This document shows positions 63,913 to 64,000 of a stretch of DNA of 64,000 bases, piece after piece; position 1 is the stretch's first letter; each line of letters starts with the position of its first letter. Below the pieces are notes generated by a model, which ran no database searches, was not told the DNA's origin, and saw only the letters and a list, made by a program, of their open reading frames with translations. The translations under genes and the position numbers were made by a program. The stretch is from an uncultured Eubacteriaceae bacterium (GTDB taxonomy: Bacteria > Bacillota > Clostridia > Lachnospirales > CAG-274), in contig CAMVJD010000008.1 in NCBI GenBank assembly GCA_947167715.1, positions 23,729 through 87,728 of the forward strand, given 5' to 3'.

Positions 63913-64000
63913 TATCAAATCAATAATTATAAGAAACGGTCGTAATATGATATGTACCCAGAATTCTGGACACATTGATTTATGAGCAGGCCACACACAT

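Overview
The window is a Clostridia-like (Firmicutes) chromosomal segment, judged by gene content and RBS style; taxonomy is inferred. It carries about 52 credible CDS and no rRNA, tRNA or CRISPR that I could recognise. Housekeeping content includes an aspartate aminotransferase, nifJ-type pyruvate:ferredoxin oxidoreductase, a divergent arginine locus (argGH plus an amino-acid ABC transporter facing argC-J-B-D), proA, ppdK, rimO-pgsA-S41 protease, pyrG, an ECF S component with coaX, nrdDG-dut, a SpoIIE phosphatase with an RsbW-like kinase, nagA, and CIRCE-groESL. Accessory content includes several BspA-type (LRR_5) leucine-rich repeat proteins, two with dockerin-like tails; a GtrB/GtrA/YfhO glycosylation cluster; an HTH/vWA gene pair; and two copper-amine-oxidase-N domain proteins. 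The most interesting locus is 36.8-39.8 kb. It encodes a zinc-ribbon/TIR/LRR/coiled-coil protein resembling a receptor-type immune protein, with a SARM1-like WVxxE glutamate. A ~390-bp hairpin-rich element with imperfect terminal inverted repeats immediately precedes it, and near-identical promoter-like sequences flank the whole cassette. Other strong sequence-level signals are tandem NrdR boxes 31 bp apart inside the nrdD promoter, a 24-bp motif shared upstream of two unrelated genes, and a 17-bp perfect inverted repeat at 50.1 kb. All calls come from reading the sequence and the supplied ORF track; no searches were run.
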